NCBI GenBank assembly: GCA_044222685.1
Contig: JBGAMU010000011.1
Span: 20,286 to 84,285 of the forward strand
Length of the DNA: 64,000 nucleotides
Direction: 5' to 3'
Origin: JAEUPI01 sp044222685
Lineage (GTDB): Bacteria > Pseudomonadota > Gammaproteobacteria > Burkholderiales > Burkholderiaceae_C
Shown: positions 26,697-37,090 of the stretch, in pieces
Layout of the letters: the number at the start of each line of letters is the position of its first letter
How positions within the stretch are numbered: the stretch's first letter is position 1
Translations under genes and position numbers: made by a program
Notes under the pieces: model-generated
What the model was told of the DNA's origin: nothing
Seen by the model: the letters and a program-made list of their open reading frames with translations, nothing else
The model's database searches: none

Positions 26697-27401
26697 TCAG
26701 GCCACGAGACCACCTTCCGCCGAGTCCTTCACCAGGCGGGCGAACGCGAACGGTCGCTCGATCAGGCCCAGCTCGAGTGCAATGAGCGTCAGCTCGGCGG
26801 CATTGCGCAGACCCAGCTTGTGCATCAGGTTGGCGCGGTGCTTCTCCACCGTCTTCGGGCTGACGCTCAGAAACTCGGCCGCGGTGCGATTGGTGCGGCC
26901 CTCGGCGATGAGCTGCAGAATGCTGCGCTCGCGATGGGTCAGCTTCTCCAGCGGGGACGATTTGGTGCCGTTGCTGCCCGGATGCAGAAAGCTCTGCACG
27001 ACGTGGCGCGAGACGTCGGGACTGAGGTAGTTCTTGCCGCTGGCCACCGAGCGCATCGCCATCAGCAGCTCGTCGAACGACGCGTCCTTCAGCACATAAC
27101 CGTCGGCGCCGGCGCGCAGGGCCTCGCGCACGTAGTCTTCGGTCCGCAGTGTCGTCAGCATCACGACCTTCACCTGCGGCTGCCGACGCTTGATCTGCGA
27201 CACGGTCTCCAGCCCACTGACGCCGGCCAGCACGATGTCCATCAGCACCACGTCGGGGTCGAGGTTGAGCGACGCCTGGACGGCCTCCTTGCCGTTGCTC
27301 GAGTGCGCGACCACCGCGAAATCGTCGTGCGCGGATATCAGCGCGCACAGGCCCAGGCGAAAGAGGTTGTTGTCGTCGACAAGCAGCACGCGGATGCTCA
27401 T
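26697..27401 (-). CDS. NarL/FixJ-family response regulator at the end of the secretion operon
   Basis: The protein has 234 residues: a receiver with acidic pocket D9/D10 and phosphoacceptor D55, the conserved Lys in VLKDA, and a C-terminal LuxR-type helix-turn-helix (LTHRERSILQLIAEG ... VSPKTVEKHR). Its ATG overlaps the stop of the preceding pseudopilin-like gene by 4 bp (ATGA), so it is translated with the secretion genes. No partner kinase is adjacent. A two-component regulator built into a type II secretion-like operon suggests feedback between pilus/secretion assembly and gene expression, but the targets are unknown. Confidence 0.92.
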   Translation of the reverse strand: MSIRVLLVDDNNLFRLGLCALISAHDDFAVVAHSSNGKEAVQASLNLDPDVVLMDIVLAGVSGLETVSQIKRRQPQVKVVMLTTLRTEDYVREALRAGADGYVLKDASFDELLMAMRSVASGKNYLSPDVSRHVVQSFLHPGSNGTKSSPLEKLTHRERSILQLIAEGRTNRTAAEFLSVSPKTVEKHRANLMHKLGLRNAAELTLIALELGLIERPFAFARLVKDSAEGGLVA

Positions 27402-27988
27402 GATGGATTCCGGGAGACCGGCCTTGGCGGAGGGAAGGAGGGCACGTCGCCGTTGGCAGGCGTGCCGGGAAGAGCAGGGTTGGCGGTGAGTGGCCGACCG
27501 GTGGACGAGATCGCGAACAACCATTCGCGATACGACTTGAGGCCTTCGAAGTGCTGGTATCCGGCGGCGAATCCGGCCTGCTTGACCGGCGCCTTCTCCG
27601 ACAGGCTGTACACGCCGGCGACGCGGTCACCGATGCGCAACAGGCCCCATTCGTCACCGCCGGTCACCGGGTCGCGATAGGCGCGTCGCAGGTGGCGCAC
27701 CGGCATCGGGTAGCGGTCGTCCTCGAGCAGATCCTCGATGCCGGTCGGCAACACCCGTGGCGTGCCCGGCGGCGCGCCGAAGTAGTAGCGCTGGATGGCA
27801 CGGCGGTACTGGTCGCCGACGAACAGCAGCTCCTGCTCCTGGCCGCGCTGGCGCGCCAGCGCCCACACGTCCACCGCCGCCATCAGCGCAATGCCACCCA
27901 GCGTCAGTGCGACGAGCAGGGCGAGCAGGACGATCCCACCGGTTCTGCGGGTCCGCGGGCGGTGGGCGAGGGGCGCGCGTGCCGTCAT
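27398..27988 (-). CDS. Pseudopilin-like protein without Glu5 (GspK-type role possible)
   Basis: The protein has 196 residues with an Arg-rich leader and one N-terminal hydrophobic helix beginning GGIVLLALLVAL. It follows the pseudopilin plan but lacks the Phe-Thr-X-X-Glu signature; the residue at the Glu5 position is hydrophobic, as in GspK-type tip pseudopilins. The C-terminal 20 residues are Pro-rich. It overlaps both neighbours by 4 bp. I infer a minor or tip subunit of the secretion pseudopilus; it could also be a bitopic assembly protein. Confidence 0.7.
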   Translation of the reverse strand: MTARAPLAHRPRTRRTGGIVLLALLVALTLGGIALMAAVDVWALARQRGQEQELLFVGDQYRRAIQRYYFGAPPGTPRVLPTGIEDLLEDDRYPMPVRHLRRAYRDPVTGGDEWGLLRIGDRVAGVYSLSEKAPVKQAGFAAGYQHFEGLKSYREWLFAISSTGRPLTANPALPGTPANGDVPSFPPPRPVSRNPS

Positions 27989-28395
27989 TCGGTGCCCCTC
28001 ACCGTGACGCCGGGATACGGCCGCGGGGCCGGTTGCACGTCATAGACGGCGCCCTGTGTCGGGTCCGGCGGCGCGACGACGACCCAGTTGGCTGCTTCGG
28101 TGACCGGGTCTACCGGCATCTGCCGCAGGTAGCGCTTGGCCACCAGCTCCTCGAGCGACTCCGGGTACTTGCCCTGGTCGCCATAGAACTTGTCGATGGC
28201 ATCGCGGATGGTGGCCACGTTCTGCCGCTGCACGCTGAAGCGTCCGTTGTCGACGGCGGTGAAGTAGCGCGGGATAGCCAGCGTCAGCAACAGCGCGATG
28301 AGGGAGAGCACCACCATCAGTTCGATCAGCGTGAAGCCCGCCGCCGCGCGCAGGCCCGGTCGCTGGTGGGGATGGCGGCCTGTGGTGTATCGCAT
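27985..28395 (-). CDS. Type II secretion pseudopilin (GFTLIE prepilin)
   Basis: The protein has 136 residues. The leader ends at Gly before FTLIELMVVLSLIALL, the class III prepilin signal with Glu5, followed by the expected hydrophobic helix. After it come a short globular domain with DQGKYPESLEELV, typical of PulG-like major pseudopilins, and a Pro-rich tail. It needs a prepilin peptidase, for which no gene is seen in the window. It overlaps the next gene by 4 bp and starts 5 bp after the previous stop. Confidence 0.88.
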   Translation of the reverse strand: MRYTTGRHPHQRPGLRAAAGFTLIELMVVLSLIALLLTLAIPRYFTAVDNGRFSVQRQNVATIRDAIDKFYGDQGKYPESLEELVAKRYLRQMPVDPVTEAANWVVVAPPDPTQGAVYDVQPAPRPYPGVTVRGTE

Positions 28396-28400
28396 TTCCG

Positions 28401-28919
28401 CTACCAGGAGCTGTAGGGCGTGCCATCGAGCGCCACCCTGGATGACTTGGAGGACACGTCGAACACGTCAGCGCCGGCCGATGTGTCGCCCGGACGGCTG
28501 GCGTATGCACGAATGTCCCAGGTCTGCGCAGCGGGTACCTGCGCGTCGGCGAAGAATGGGTCTCTCGGCAGTTGACGCAGGATGACGATGCGTTGCGAGG
28601 CGTCGGTCTGGCCCAGGCCGAGGTCGCGTTTGTTGGCCATGTCGAGCACCTCGGTCAGCTTGTCCAGCGACGGCGGATAACCCGATTCGCCGGCGGCCTT
28701 GGCCAGCACACCGGAGTCGGTGGCTGCCTTGTAGGCATCCAGGCCGTTGCGAATCGTGCGCAACGCCTGGCGCAACTCGGCCTCCTTGAAGCGCGTGGTG
28801 GTGACTTCATAGAGCGGCAGCGCCACCATGGCGAGCAGACCTACGATCGCCAAGGTGATCAGCATTTCGACGAGCGTGAACCCGCGCGTCGCCGCTGTGG
28901 AGCGGGCCAGCATCCTCAC
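28401..28919 (-). CDS. Type II secretion pseudopilin (GFTLVE prepilin)
   Basis: The protein has 172 residues from a GTG that overlaps the secretin stop; an ATG two codons on is equally possible. The prepilin motif GFTLVEMLITLAIVGLL with Glu5 is intact. The globular part has a GYPPSLDKLTEVLD segment like PulG. Together with the two following genes it provides three pseudopilin-like subunits distal to the secretin, besides the GspG-like gene that begins the operon. Confidence 0.88.
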   Translation of the reverse strand: MRMLARSTAATRGFTLVEMLITLAIVGLLAMVALPLYEVTTTRFKEAELRQALRTIRNGLDAYKAATDSGVLAKAAGESGYPPSLDKLTEVLDMANKRDLGLGQTDASQRIVILRQLPRDPFFADAQVPAAQTWDIRAYASRPGDTSAGADVFDVSSKSSRVALDGTPYSSW

Positions 28920-30958
28920 GGCTTGACCTTGGGTTCGCCGGCCGAAGGCGTCGGCTCCGTGGTGGCGGGAGCGCCGGGAATCGGGCTTTGGCCCGACGAT
29001 GCGGACCCAGCCGGATCGGCCGCAAGCGGCGCTCCGGCGCCGGCCGGCGTCGCTGCCGGCGCGGGCTGCGGCGATGGGGCCGCGCTGCCGCCACGACCGG
29101 GCAGAGGTGCCCGGGTCGGGCCGGGCCGCGCACCGGTTGGCGGCGGGGCCGCGCCACCGGTGGACTGGCCCGTCGCCGCGCCGATCGGATCGAGCTGCAG
29201 TGCACGCTCGCGCATGCTGCTTTCGGTCCCGGAGAACACATTGCGTACCGACGCGTCGAGCGTGGCGGGCGGCCGCACGATGCGCGGCGTGATGGACAGG
29301 ACGATCTCCGACTTCTTGTCCGAGCCGCTGTTGTTGCCGAACAGCTTGCCTACGGTGGGCAGGTGGCCAAGGCCGGGCACCCTGGCCGACGTGTTCTTGT
29401 CGTCGGCCGAGATCAGGCCGCCCAGGATCTGCGTCTCGCCGTCGCGCAGACGCACCACGGTCTGCGCATTGCGTGTGCCGATCTGGTACGCGAGCGACCC
29501 GTTCGGTCCCGGAATCTCCTTGACGATGCTGCTCACCTCCAGGCTGACGCGGATGCCGACCTCCTGGTCGGAGTAGACCTGCGGCTCGAACTCGAGCTTG
29601 AGGCCGACGTCCTGGTACTGCACCGAGCCGGTCACGACGCCGCTGCCGGTGTTGGTGGGCGTCACCGTGTTGGTGATGATCGGCACGCGGTCACCGATCA
29701 GGATGCGTGCCTTCTCCTTGTTGCGGGCCCGGATGCGCGGGCTGGCCAGCAGCTTGGAGTCGGAGTCCTCCAGCCGCAGGTTGATGCCCAGACTGAGCTG
29801 GTTCACCAGCAGGTCGTTGCGGGTCAGCGCCTTCAGGCCGCCGATGGTGTTGGCGCTCTCGGGGGTGGAGATGCTGACTGCGTTGGGAATCTCGACACCC
29901 AGGTTGGACAGGCGGTCGTGCGACACCTCGAGCACCTCGACCTCGAGCATCACCTCTGCTTCGGGAACGTCGTGGGCGGCGATGACCTTGCTGGCCACGG
30001 CGATCGCGTCGGCGGTGTCACGCATCACCAGCGTACCGCTGCGTTCGTCGACCGAGAGGTCCTTGATCTTCAGCACCGACTTCAGCACGGTCTGCATGTA
30101 CTTGACGTCGACGTTCGTCACCTGGAACGTGCGCACCTGCAGGTCCTGGTACTCCTTGAACTTGGCTGCGGTGGCCGGGTAGATGAACAAGGTGTTGGCG
30201 TTCAGCGCGCGCTTTTCCAGCTGGTTCTGCAGCAGGATCAGATCCACCGTGTCCTCGACGGCCGCGTCCTTCACGAAGATGGTCGTCTTCAGGTCGGCGC
30301 GCACGTCGCGATCGAGGATCACGTTCAACCCGGTGGTGCGCGACAACGCCTCGAACACCATGCGCAGGTTGGCGTCGCGAAACTGCAGCGTCACCGGCTT
30401 GTTCATGATCGACTGCGCCGCGGCCTGGGCGGCGCGGGTCTGGCGTGTCTTCTCGACGTGTTCGCGGATCGCGGCGTTCTGGCGTTGAGCCGCGGCGTTG
30501 GAGGGGTTGTCGGCCAGCACGGCGTCGACCCGCTCCTGGGCCGCGCTGACATTGCCTGCTCGCAGCTGCCTGTCCGCTTCGGCCAGCAGCTTGGCGCCGC
30601 GCGCGTCGAGCTCGATCATCTTCAGGCCGCGTCGTGCCCGGTCGTTGCTCACGTCGACCTGCAGTGCCTTGTTGAAGAGCGCGGCCGCTTCGGTGTCGTT
30701 GCCGCTGCGTCGAGCCGCCTCGGCCCGCTCCACCAGGTCGCGGCCGTGGGCCTGTGTGGCCTTGAGCAGATCGATGCGGTACTCGGCGTTGGTCGGCTCG
30801 AGCCGGCTGGCCTCCTGCAGCTTGGCCAGCGCCGCGTCGCGGTTGCCCTCCGCAAGCAGGCGCATGCCGTCGTTGTGAACCCGGCTGCCTGCGCAGCCCC
30901 ACAGCAGCAGGGCCACGACCAACGGCAGCCGTCTGGCAGCGCCCTTGACGATGTTCAC
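28916..30958 (-). CDS. Secretin (GspD/PulD family) lipoprotein with TPR repeats
   Basis: The protein has 680 residues from a GTG overlapping the previous stop. The signal ends with lipobox LLWGC, so the secretin is itself a lipoprotein. Residues about 25-170 are TPR-like helices, about 185-330 contain STN and N-domain segments (PVTLQFRDANLRMVFEAL), and about 360-590 form the secretin barrel with the VPGLGHLPTVGKLF signature. The C-terminal 100 residues are a Pro/Ala/Gly linker. TPR plus lipobox resembles MshL/PilQ-like secretins more than classical GspD. It forms the outer-membrane channel of the machine encoded by this operon. Confidence 0.93.
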   Translation of the reverse strand: MNIVKGAARRLPLVVALLLWGCAGSRVHNDGMRLLAEGNRDAALAKLQEASRLEPTNAEYRIDLLKATQAHGRDLVERAEAARRSGNDTEAAALFNKALQVDVSNDRARRGLKMIELDARGAKLLAEADRQLRAGNVSAAQERVDAVLADNPSNAAAQRQNAAIREHVEKTRQTRAAQAAAQSIMNKPVTLQFRDANLRMVFEALSRTTGLNVILDRDVRADLKTTIFVKDAAVEDTVDLILLQNQLEKRALNANTLFIYPATAAKFKEYQDLQVRTFQVTNVDVKYMQTVLKSVLKIKDLSVDERSGTLVMRDTADAIAVASKVIAAHDVPEAEVMLEVEVLEVSHDRLSNLGVEIPNAVSISTPESANTIGGLKALTRNDLLVNQLSLGINLRLEDSDSKLLASPRIRARNKEKARILIGDRVPIITNTVTPTNTGSGVVTGSVQYQDVGLKLEFEPQVYSDQEVGIRVSLEVSSIVKEIPGPNGSLAYQIGTRNAQTVVRLRDGETQILGGLISADDKNTSARVPGLGHLPTVGKLFGNNSGSDKKSEIVLSITPRIVRPPATLDASVRNVFSGTESSMRERALQLDPIGAATGQSTGGAAPPPTGARPGPTRAPLPGRGGSAAPSPQPAPAATPAGAGAPLAADPAGSASSGQSPIPGAPATTEPTPSAGEPKVKP

Positions 30959-31539
30959 TTGCTTCTCCCGGTGACGTTGAGCGTCTGCTGAACGTTGGTT
31001 GGCAGATAGGTCATTACCACCTCGTTGGCGTTGAGTGCGTCGACCCGGTAGGTGTTGTTGTCCAGCATGTCGCCGGCCGCGACGACCAGCAGCGCGTCGC
31101 CCTTGGCGAGAAACGCCTGCGGCTTGGCGGCGCCGCTTTCCAGCAGGCCGACGAAACTGAACGGCAGCGGTGGCGTGACCGGCTGGGGTTTGGGTGGCGG
31201 CGGTGGCGGCGGCGCAGGCGGCGGTGGGGCTGGAGGAGGCGGCAGCCAGCTCAGACTGGCGAACGGAGTGCCTTTGCTGCGCGGAATCGTCTTCGTGCGA
31301 TCGACGGCGACGCCGGCGGCAGCTGCGTCCGCTGGCGGCACCGGCGCCGACGACGGCGTCGCGATGATCGAGGGTGCACTGGCCGGCCTGCTGCCGGGTG
31401 CCGACGGGCGCGCGACCTCCTCCACCACGTCGTCGCCGGCCGCGCGGTGGTTGCGCGACAACTGCGCGCTCACGTAGAACGTCGAGATGCCGGCGCAGGC
31501 GATGAACAGCAGACGAACGGGCTTGCTGGGTGTGGCCAT
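30955..31539 (-). CDS. GspC/PilP-like inner-membrane coupling protein
   Basis: The protein has 194 residues with one N-terminal membrane segment (about 8-26), a long Pro-rich periplasmic linker that includes a nearly pure proline stretch at about 100-118, and a small C-terminal beta domain (about 125-190) containing PFSFVGLLE and VVAAGDMLD, as in the homology region of GspC or in PilP. It would connect the inner-membrane platform with the secretin, whose start overlaps its stop. It is shorter than usual GspC and has no PDZ domain. Confidence 0.75.
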   Translation of the reverse strand: MATPSKPVRLLFIACAGISTFYVSAQLSRNHRAAGDDVVEEVARPSAPGSRPASAPSIIATPSSAPVPPADAAAAGVAVDRTKTIPRSKGTPFASLSWLPPPPAPPPPAPPPPPPPKPQPVTPPLPFSFVGLLESGAAKPQAFLAKGDALLVVAAGDMLDNNTYRVDALNANEVVMTYLPTNVQQTLNVTGRSK

Positions 31540-31540
31540 G

Positions 31541-32083
31541 TCACGGGCCCCGATACACGAACGTGAACCGAACCAGGGAGTCGAGTGCGCCGCTGCCGGA
31601 GTCAGTGCGCGACATGCGCAGTTCGTCGAGCGCCACGTGCGGCATCGCTTCCAGCACGTCGGCCGTGAAGGCCTTGAGCGCTGCGTACTCGTTGCGCACG
31701 GGGAAGGTGACGCTGTACGACACCAGCGACGTGTTGGGCTCCGCCTTCAGCTGGTAGTCGCCCTTGGCGAGCAGCACGTGGTGTCGTCCAGCGATGGTGA
31801 AGACCGCGGCCAGGTCGCTCGAGCACTGCGTCAGCGGCGGAAAGCGCGACATGAACTCGACCAGCTGTTCGCCGCTGGACGGGCGGCGGGCCGGCGGCCC
31901 TTGGCGTGCCAAGGCGCTGGCCTGTGCCGCCAGCGTCGCTTGCAGCGTCTCTGCCTGGCGACTGACCTGCGGCATCCAGGCGACGGTGAACGCTGCGAGT
32001 GCGAGCAGCAACAACGACAACAGGCCCGCGTAACCCAGGCGGCGCAACGCGAGCTGCCAGCCGATCAGCAGCAGCCGGTTCAT
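31541..32083 (-). CDS. PilO/GspM-like assembly-platform protein
   Basis: The protein has 180 residues. An N-terminal membrane helix (about 18-38) is followed by a coiled region and a ferredoxin-like domain with conserved SVTFPVRNEYAALKAF-type strands seen in PilO/GspM. The ATG at 32083 overlaps the stop of the preceding gene; a much longer open frame upstream is only a shadow. Likely partner of the two preceding PilM/PilN-like proteins. Confidence 0.7.
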   Translation of the reverse strand: MNRLLLIGWQLALRRLGYAGLLSLLLLALAAFTVAWMPQVSRQAETLQATLAAQASALARQGPPARRPSSGEQLVEFMSRFPPLTQCSSDLAAVFTIAGRHHVLLAKGDYQLKAEPNTSLVSYSVTFPVRNEYAALKAFTADVLEAMPHVALDELRMSRTDSGSGALDSLVRFTFVYRGP

Positions 32084-32622
32084 GGCGCCACCCCCCAGCC
32101 GGCCTGAACCTGGAAGCGGACCGGTGTGCCCGGTGTCTGCGCCTGCACCTGATGCGAGACCAGCACCACTTGCGACAGGCGTGGGTCCTTCTGCAGGGCG
32201 CTCAGGTACGCCAGCATCTCCTGCAGGTTGCGCGCCTCGGCGGTGAGCCGGATGCTCTTCTTGGCGACCGATGGCTCCACCGAGAGCAGCGCAACGGACT
32301 GGATCGGCGCCGACTCCAGCGTGTCCAGCAGGTCGGCCCATGGCGTGGTCAGGCCCTGCGACACCTTGCTGACCACCCTGGCGCGGGCGGCCTCGCCGGG
32401 CTCCAGTGGCCTTGCACGCGATGCACTGCTGGCGATCGACGTGCGCCGCGCCTCCAGCGCCGCCAGCCGCTCGGCCTGCTCGGCGGTGTCGGCCACCATC
32501 AGCCCGAGCCGCACCGCGCCGGCGACGAAGAGCACGCCGCTCACCAGCAGCATGGCGGCGCCGCGCGGCGAGATGCGCCGCGTCTGCGGTGCGAAGTCCA
32601 GCTGCAGGCGGGCCGTCTTCAT
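32080..32622 (-). CDS. PilN/GspL C-terminal-like assembly protein
   Basis: The protein has 180 residues with a membrane helix at about 22-45, then a coiled segment and a PilN-like beta/alpha domain (SIRLTAEARNLQEMLAYL). A cytoplasmic N-terminus of about 20 residues begins MKTARLQLDFAP, like PilN. It overlaps neighbours by 4 bp on each side. In classical GspL this part is fused to the actin-like domain; here it is a separate gene, as in type IV pili. Confidence 0.72.
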   Translation of the reverse strand: MKTARLQLDFAPQTRRISPRGAAMLLVSGVLFVAGAVRLGLMVADTAEQAERLAALEARRTSIASSASRARPLEPGEAARARVVSKVSQGLTTPWADLLDTLESAPIQSVALLSVEPSVAKKSIRLTAEARNLQEMLAYLSALQKDPRLSQVVLVSHQVQAQTPGTPVRFQVQAGWGVAP

Positions 32623-33479
32623 GGCGTCGGTGCCTCGCGATCGAACACGGTCCAGCGCGACGCCACGGCCTTGCCGGGCAGCTGCGGCGCCACCAACACG
32701 TAGGCTGCCTGTTTGTCGACGTCGAGGCCGGCGGTGGCCAGCAGCCGGTCGACCCGCGTGTCCAGCAGCGCGGCGCTGGCCGTCGGCGCCAGCCCGAACC
32801 CGCACATCAGGCGCTGGGCGCGCTCGTTGTGCAGGCCGGGATCCGGCCGGTCCAGCCACGGGCCACTGCTGATCGCGGCAATGGCGCCGTTGAAGACCTG
32901 CGCCACGACGGCCTCGCGCCCACTCGCCACGGCGAACACCGCCGAGCCGGGCTTCAGCGCCTGCGCATGACGATTCCACTGGACGCAGAAGTCGGGCTGC
33001 ACGCGGCGCAGCGCGAGTCGATGGCGTGTCGCGAGTTCGATCAACGCCTGGATCTGTGCCTTGGACACCGCAGCGATCAGCAGGTGGCGACCGCCGCTCT
33101 GCAACTGCCAGCGCACCTCGTGCTGCGCGGCTGCGTCGCCCAGCAGTTCGAGCACGCAGGCAGACGCCACCGCCTGCAGCTGGCGGTCGCTGCTGGCGGC
33201 GAAGTCGCCTTCGACCACGTCGAGATGCAGAAACGCGTCGGCCAGCTCGACGTGAAGCCCGGCACCGGTCAGCGGCATGGTTCGGGCCAGCTCGCCGAGC
33301 ACCGCGGCGATGGCGTCGCTCTGCTCGTCGAGAGACGGGCCGGCCGGCGCACCGTCGGCTTCGCCGGATTCGGCATCCCAGGTGCCGGTCGCGTGGGTCG
33401 CACTGGCCATCACCCTCGGCTGCAACCACCCGCACTCCAGCGTGCCGCACACCGAGCCGGGCACGATGCGCAGCCGCAC
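32619..33479 (-). CDS. PilM/GspL-cytoplasmic-like protein
   Basis: The protein has 286 residues without a membrane segment or signal. Its GTG start, 4 bp after the gspE stop, begins VRLRIVPGSVCGTLECGW; the longer frame upstream would run inside gspE and is not used. Sequence features of the ATPase-like fold of PilM/GspL are weak, so the assignment depends mainly on position between gspE and a PilN-like gene. It probably couples the ATPase to the inner-membrane platform. Confidence 0.6.
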   Translation of the reverse strand: MRLRIVPGSVCGTLECGWLQPRVMASATHATGTWDAESGEADGAPAGPSLDEQSDAIAAVLGELARTMPLTGAGLHVELADAFLHLDVVEGDFAASSDRQLQAVASACVLELLGDAAAQHEVRWQLQSGGRHLLIAAVSKAQIQALIELATRHRLALRRVQPDFCVQWNRHAQALKPGSAVFAVASGREAVVAQVFNGAIAAISSGPWLDRPDPGLHNERAQRLMCGFGLAPTASAALLDTRVDRLLATAGLDVDKQAAYVLVAPQLPGKAVASRWTVFDREAPTP

Positions 33480-33483
33480 CAGG

Positions 33484-35219
<1,736 letters not shown>

Positions 35220-35223
<4 letters not shown>

Positions 35224-36431
35224 TGGAGGCTGGAGGCGAGATCGAAGATCGGCAGGTACATCAGCACGACGATGGCGCCGATGACCAGACCGATCACCAC
35301 CATCAGCACGGGCTCGAACAGGCGGCTGGTCAGCTCGACCGAGCGCTGCAGACGCGCCTCATGGAAGGCGGCGATGCGCTCGAGGATTTCCGCCATTGCA
35401 CCAGTGCGTTCGGCGACGGCCAGCATGCTCGTCGCCACGGGGTCGGCCAGGCGCGCCTGCTGCAGCGCGTCGCTGATGCTGCGACCCTGCTGGATCAGCA
35501 TGACGGCTCGCTCGAGCCGCCCCCGGTCGTCGCTGCCGAGCAGATTGGCGCCGAGCTGCAGTGCCCGCGGCGCGGCAATACCACCCTTGATGAGCATGCC
35601 CGTCGTGCGGTACAGCTGCGCGTGGCGGAACAGCCGGATCGTCGATCCGATCAACGGCACCGCCTCGATCCAGCGCGCGCGGGCGCCGTTGCGCAGCACC
35701 TGGCGCAGGCTCACGAAGCCCGCCGCCAGCGCCAGCACGACGCCGCCGCCGACGGCTCCCGCGTGTCCGGCGACCAGGCGTCCCCACGTCATCAGCACCT
35801 GCGACGACCACGGCAGTTCGCGCCGCGTGCTCTCGATGAGCACGGCGAACTTCGGCACCACGAAGCCGAGCAGGAAGACGACCACCAGGCTGCCGACCGC
35901 CAGCAGCAGCATCGGGTAGACCGCCGCGCCGACCACCTTGTCGCGCAGCGCCTTGATGCTCAGCTGATGCTGGGCGTAGCGCACGAGTGCCGTGCTGAGA
36001 TCACCCGTCTGCTCGCTGGCACTGACGGTGGCAATCAGCAGCGGTGGAAACTGATGCGGTTGACGTCCGAATGAGGCCGACAGCGGCAGCCCCTCCGAGA
36101 CGCCCCTGACCACGTCGAGCAGCACGGCTCGTCGGGCCGCCACCGTCTCGTTGTTGGCCAGCGTCCGCAAGGCGTCGACGACGGACAGGCCCGCCGCCAG
36201 CAGCGACGCCAGTTCATGCGAGAACGTGGCGATGTCCAAGCCGCCGCGCGGCGAGCCGAGCCAGCGCGTCCTCGAGATAGGCTCCCGCCCGCCACGCATC
36301 GAACAGTCGAGAACCTGAAATCCGCTCTGCGTGGCCCTGGCGCGGGCGGTGAGGGCATCGGGCGCGTCGATGCGCAGGCTTTGCACGGAGCCGCCCGGCG
36401 TGCGCACGACCAGATCGAAGGGGTTTGCCAT
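35220..36431 (-). CDS. gspF: Type II secretion inner-membrane protein GspF
   Basis: The protein has 403 residues, the usual GspF length. Two repeated GspF domains are visible: the first with FSHELASLLAAGLSVVDAL, the second with the matching LYRTTGMLIKGGIAAPRAL. Three membrane segments occur, near residues 175-200, 225-245 and 375-395. It forms the central platform of the pseudopilus assembly machine, directly between gspG and gspE. Confidence 0.95.
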
Positions 36432-36443
36432 CGCGTCGTTGGC

Positions 36444-36911
36444 TCAGGAGCCCCAGGAGGTCACGTCGGTCGCCTCGCCGCTGCCGCCGACCTGTCGATC
36501 GGAGCCGAAGGACGACAGGTCGTAGTCGCCGTGGTCGCCCGGCGACTTGTAGATGTAGCGCACACCCCAGGGATCAGGCGGCACCGCCTTCTTGAGGTAC
36601 GGGCCGGCCCATTTGTCGACGTTCTGCGGCCGTGTGTTCAGCGCCTCGAGGCCTTGCTCGCTGGTCGGGTAACTGCCCACGTCGAGCCGGTACTGGTCGA
36701 GCGCCTTCTCGAGCGAGTCGATCTGTGCCCGGGCGATCTTGGTGTTGGACTTGCCCACCTGGTCGAAGAACCGTGGGCCCACCAGGCCGGCAAGCAGCCC
36801 GATGATGACCACCACCACCAGCAGTTCGAGCAATGTGAAGCCGCGGCCGCGGCCGATGCCCTCAGCCACCGGCGTCGGCCGAATGCATCGAAGTGAAGAC
36901 CGGGTCGTCAC
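36444..36911 (-). CDS. gspG: Major pseudopilin GspG
   Basis: From the GTG at 36911 the protein has 155 residues; cleavage before FTLLELLVVVVIIGLLAGLV leaves a mature pseudopilin with Glu5. The C-terminal part has YPTSEQGLEAL and DPWGVRYIYKSPG, the calcium-loop signature of GspG. I prefer this GTG, with GGAG 9 bp upstream, to the ATG at 36968, because the latter would lie only 25 bp from the PmrA/QseB-like box and give a 43-residue leader. It is first in the secretion operon. Confidence 0.9.
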   Translation of the reverse strand: MTTRSSLRCIRPTPVAEGIGRGRGFTLLELLVVVVIIGLLAGLVGPRFFDQVGKSNTKIARAQIDSLEKALDQYRLDVGSYPTSEQGLEALNTRPQNVDKWAGPYLKKAVPPDPWGVRYIYKSPGDHGDYDLSSFGSDRQVGGSGEATDVTSWGS

Positions 36912-36993
36912 AGCTGAGTGCTCCGTCGTTCGATGCCGGTCCCGGGCAGCGAAATGCGCCCTCGTCATCTGACGAACACTGTTGTTCGACGGT

Positions 36994-37010
36994 CTTAAAG
37001 TCGACTTAAG
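36994..37010. promoter_or_regulatory. PmrA/QseB-like box CTTAAA-N5-CTTAAG
   Basis: Two near-consensus half-sites spaced by 5 bp, 82 bp upstream of the preferred gspG start. It is the best match to the known YTTAAK-N5-YTTAAK pattern in this window and lies where an activator site for the secretion operon would be expected. Confidence 0.6.
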
Positions 37011-37090
37011 TCAGGTAGGGTCACCCCCCCGGATAGGCGGGCGGGTCTGCAGGGATGCGTACCTGCCGCGGCTCGACGCGGCCGTTCGCG

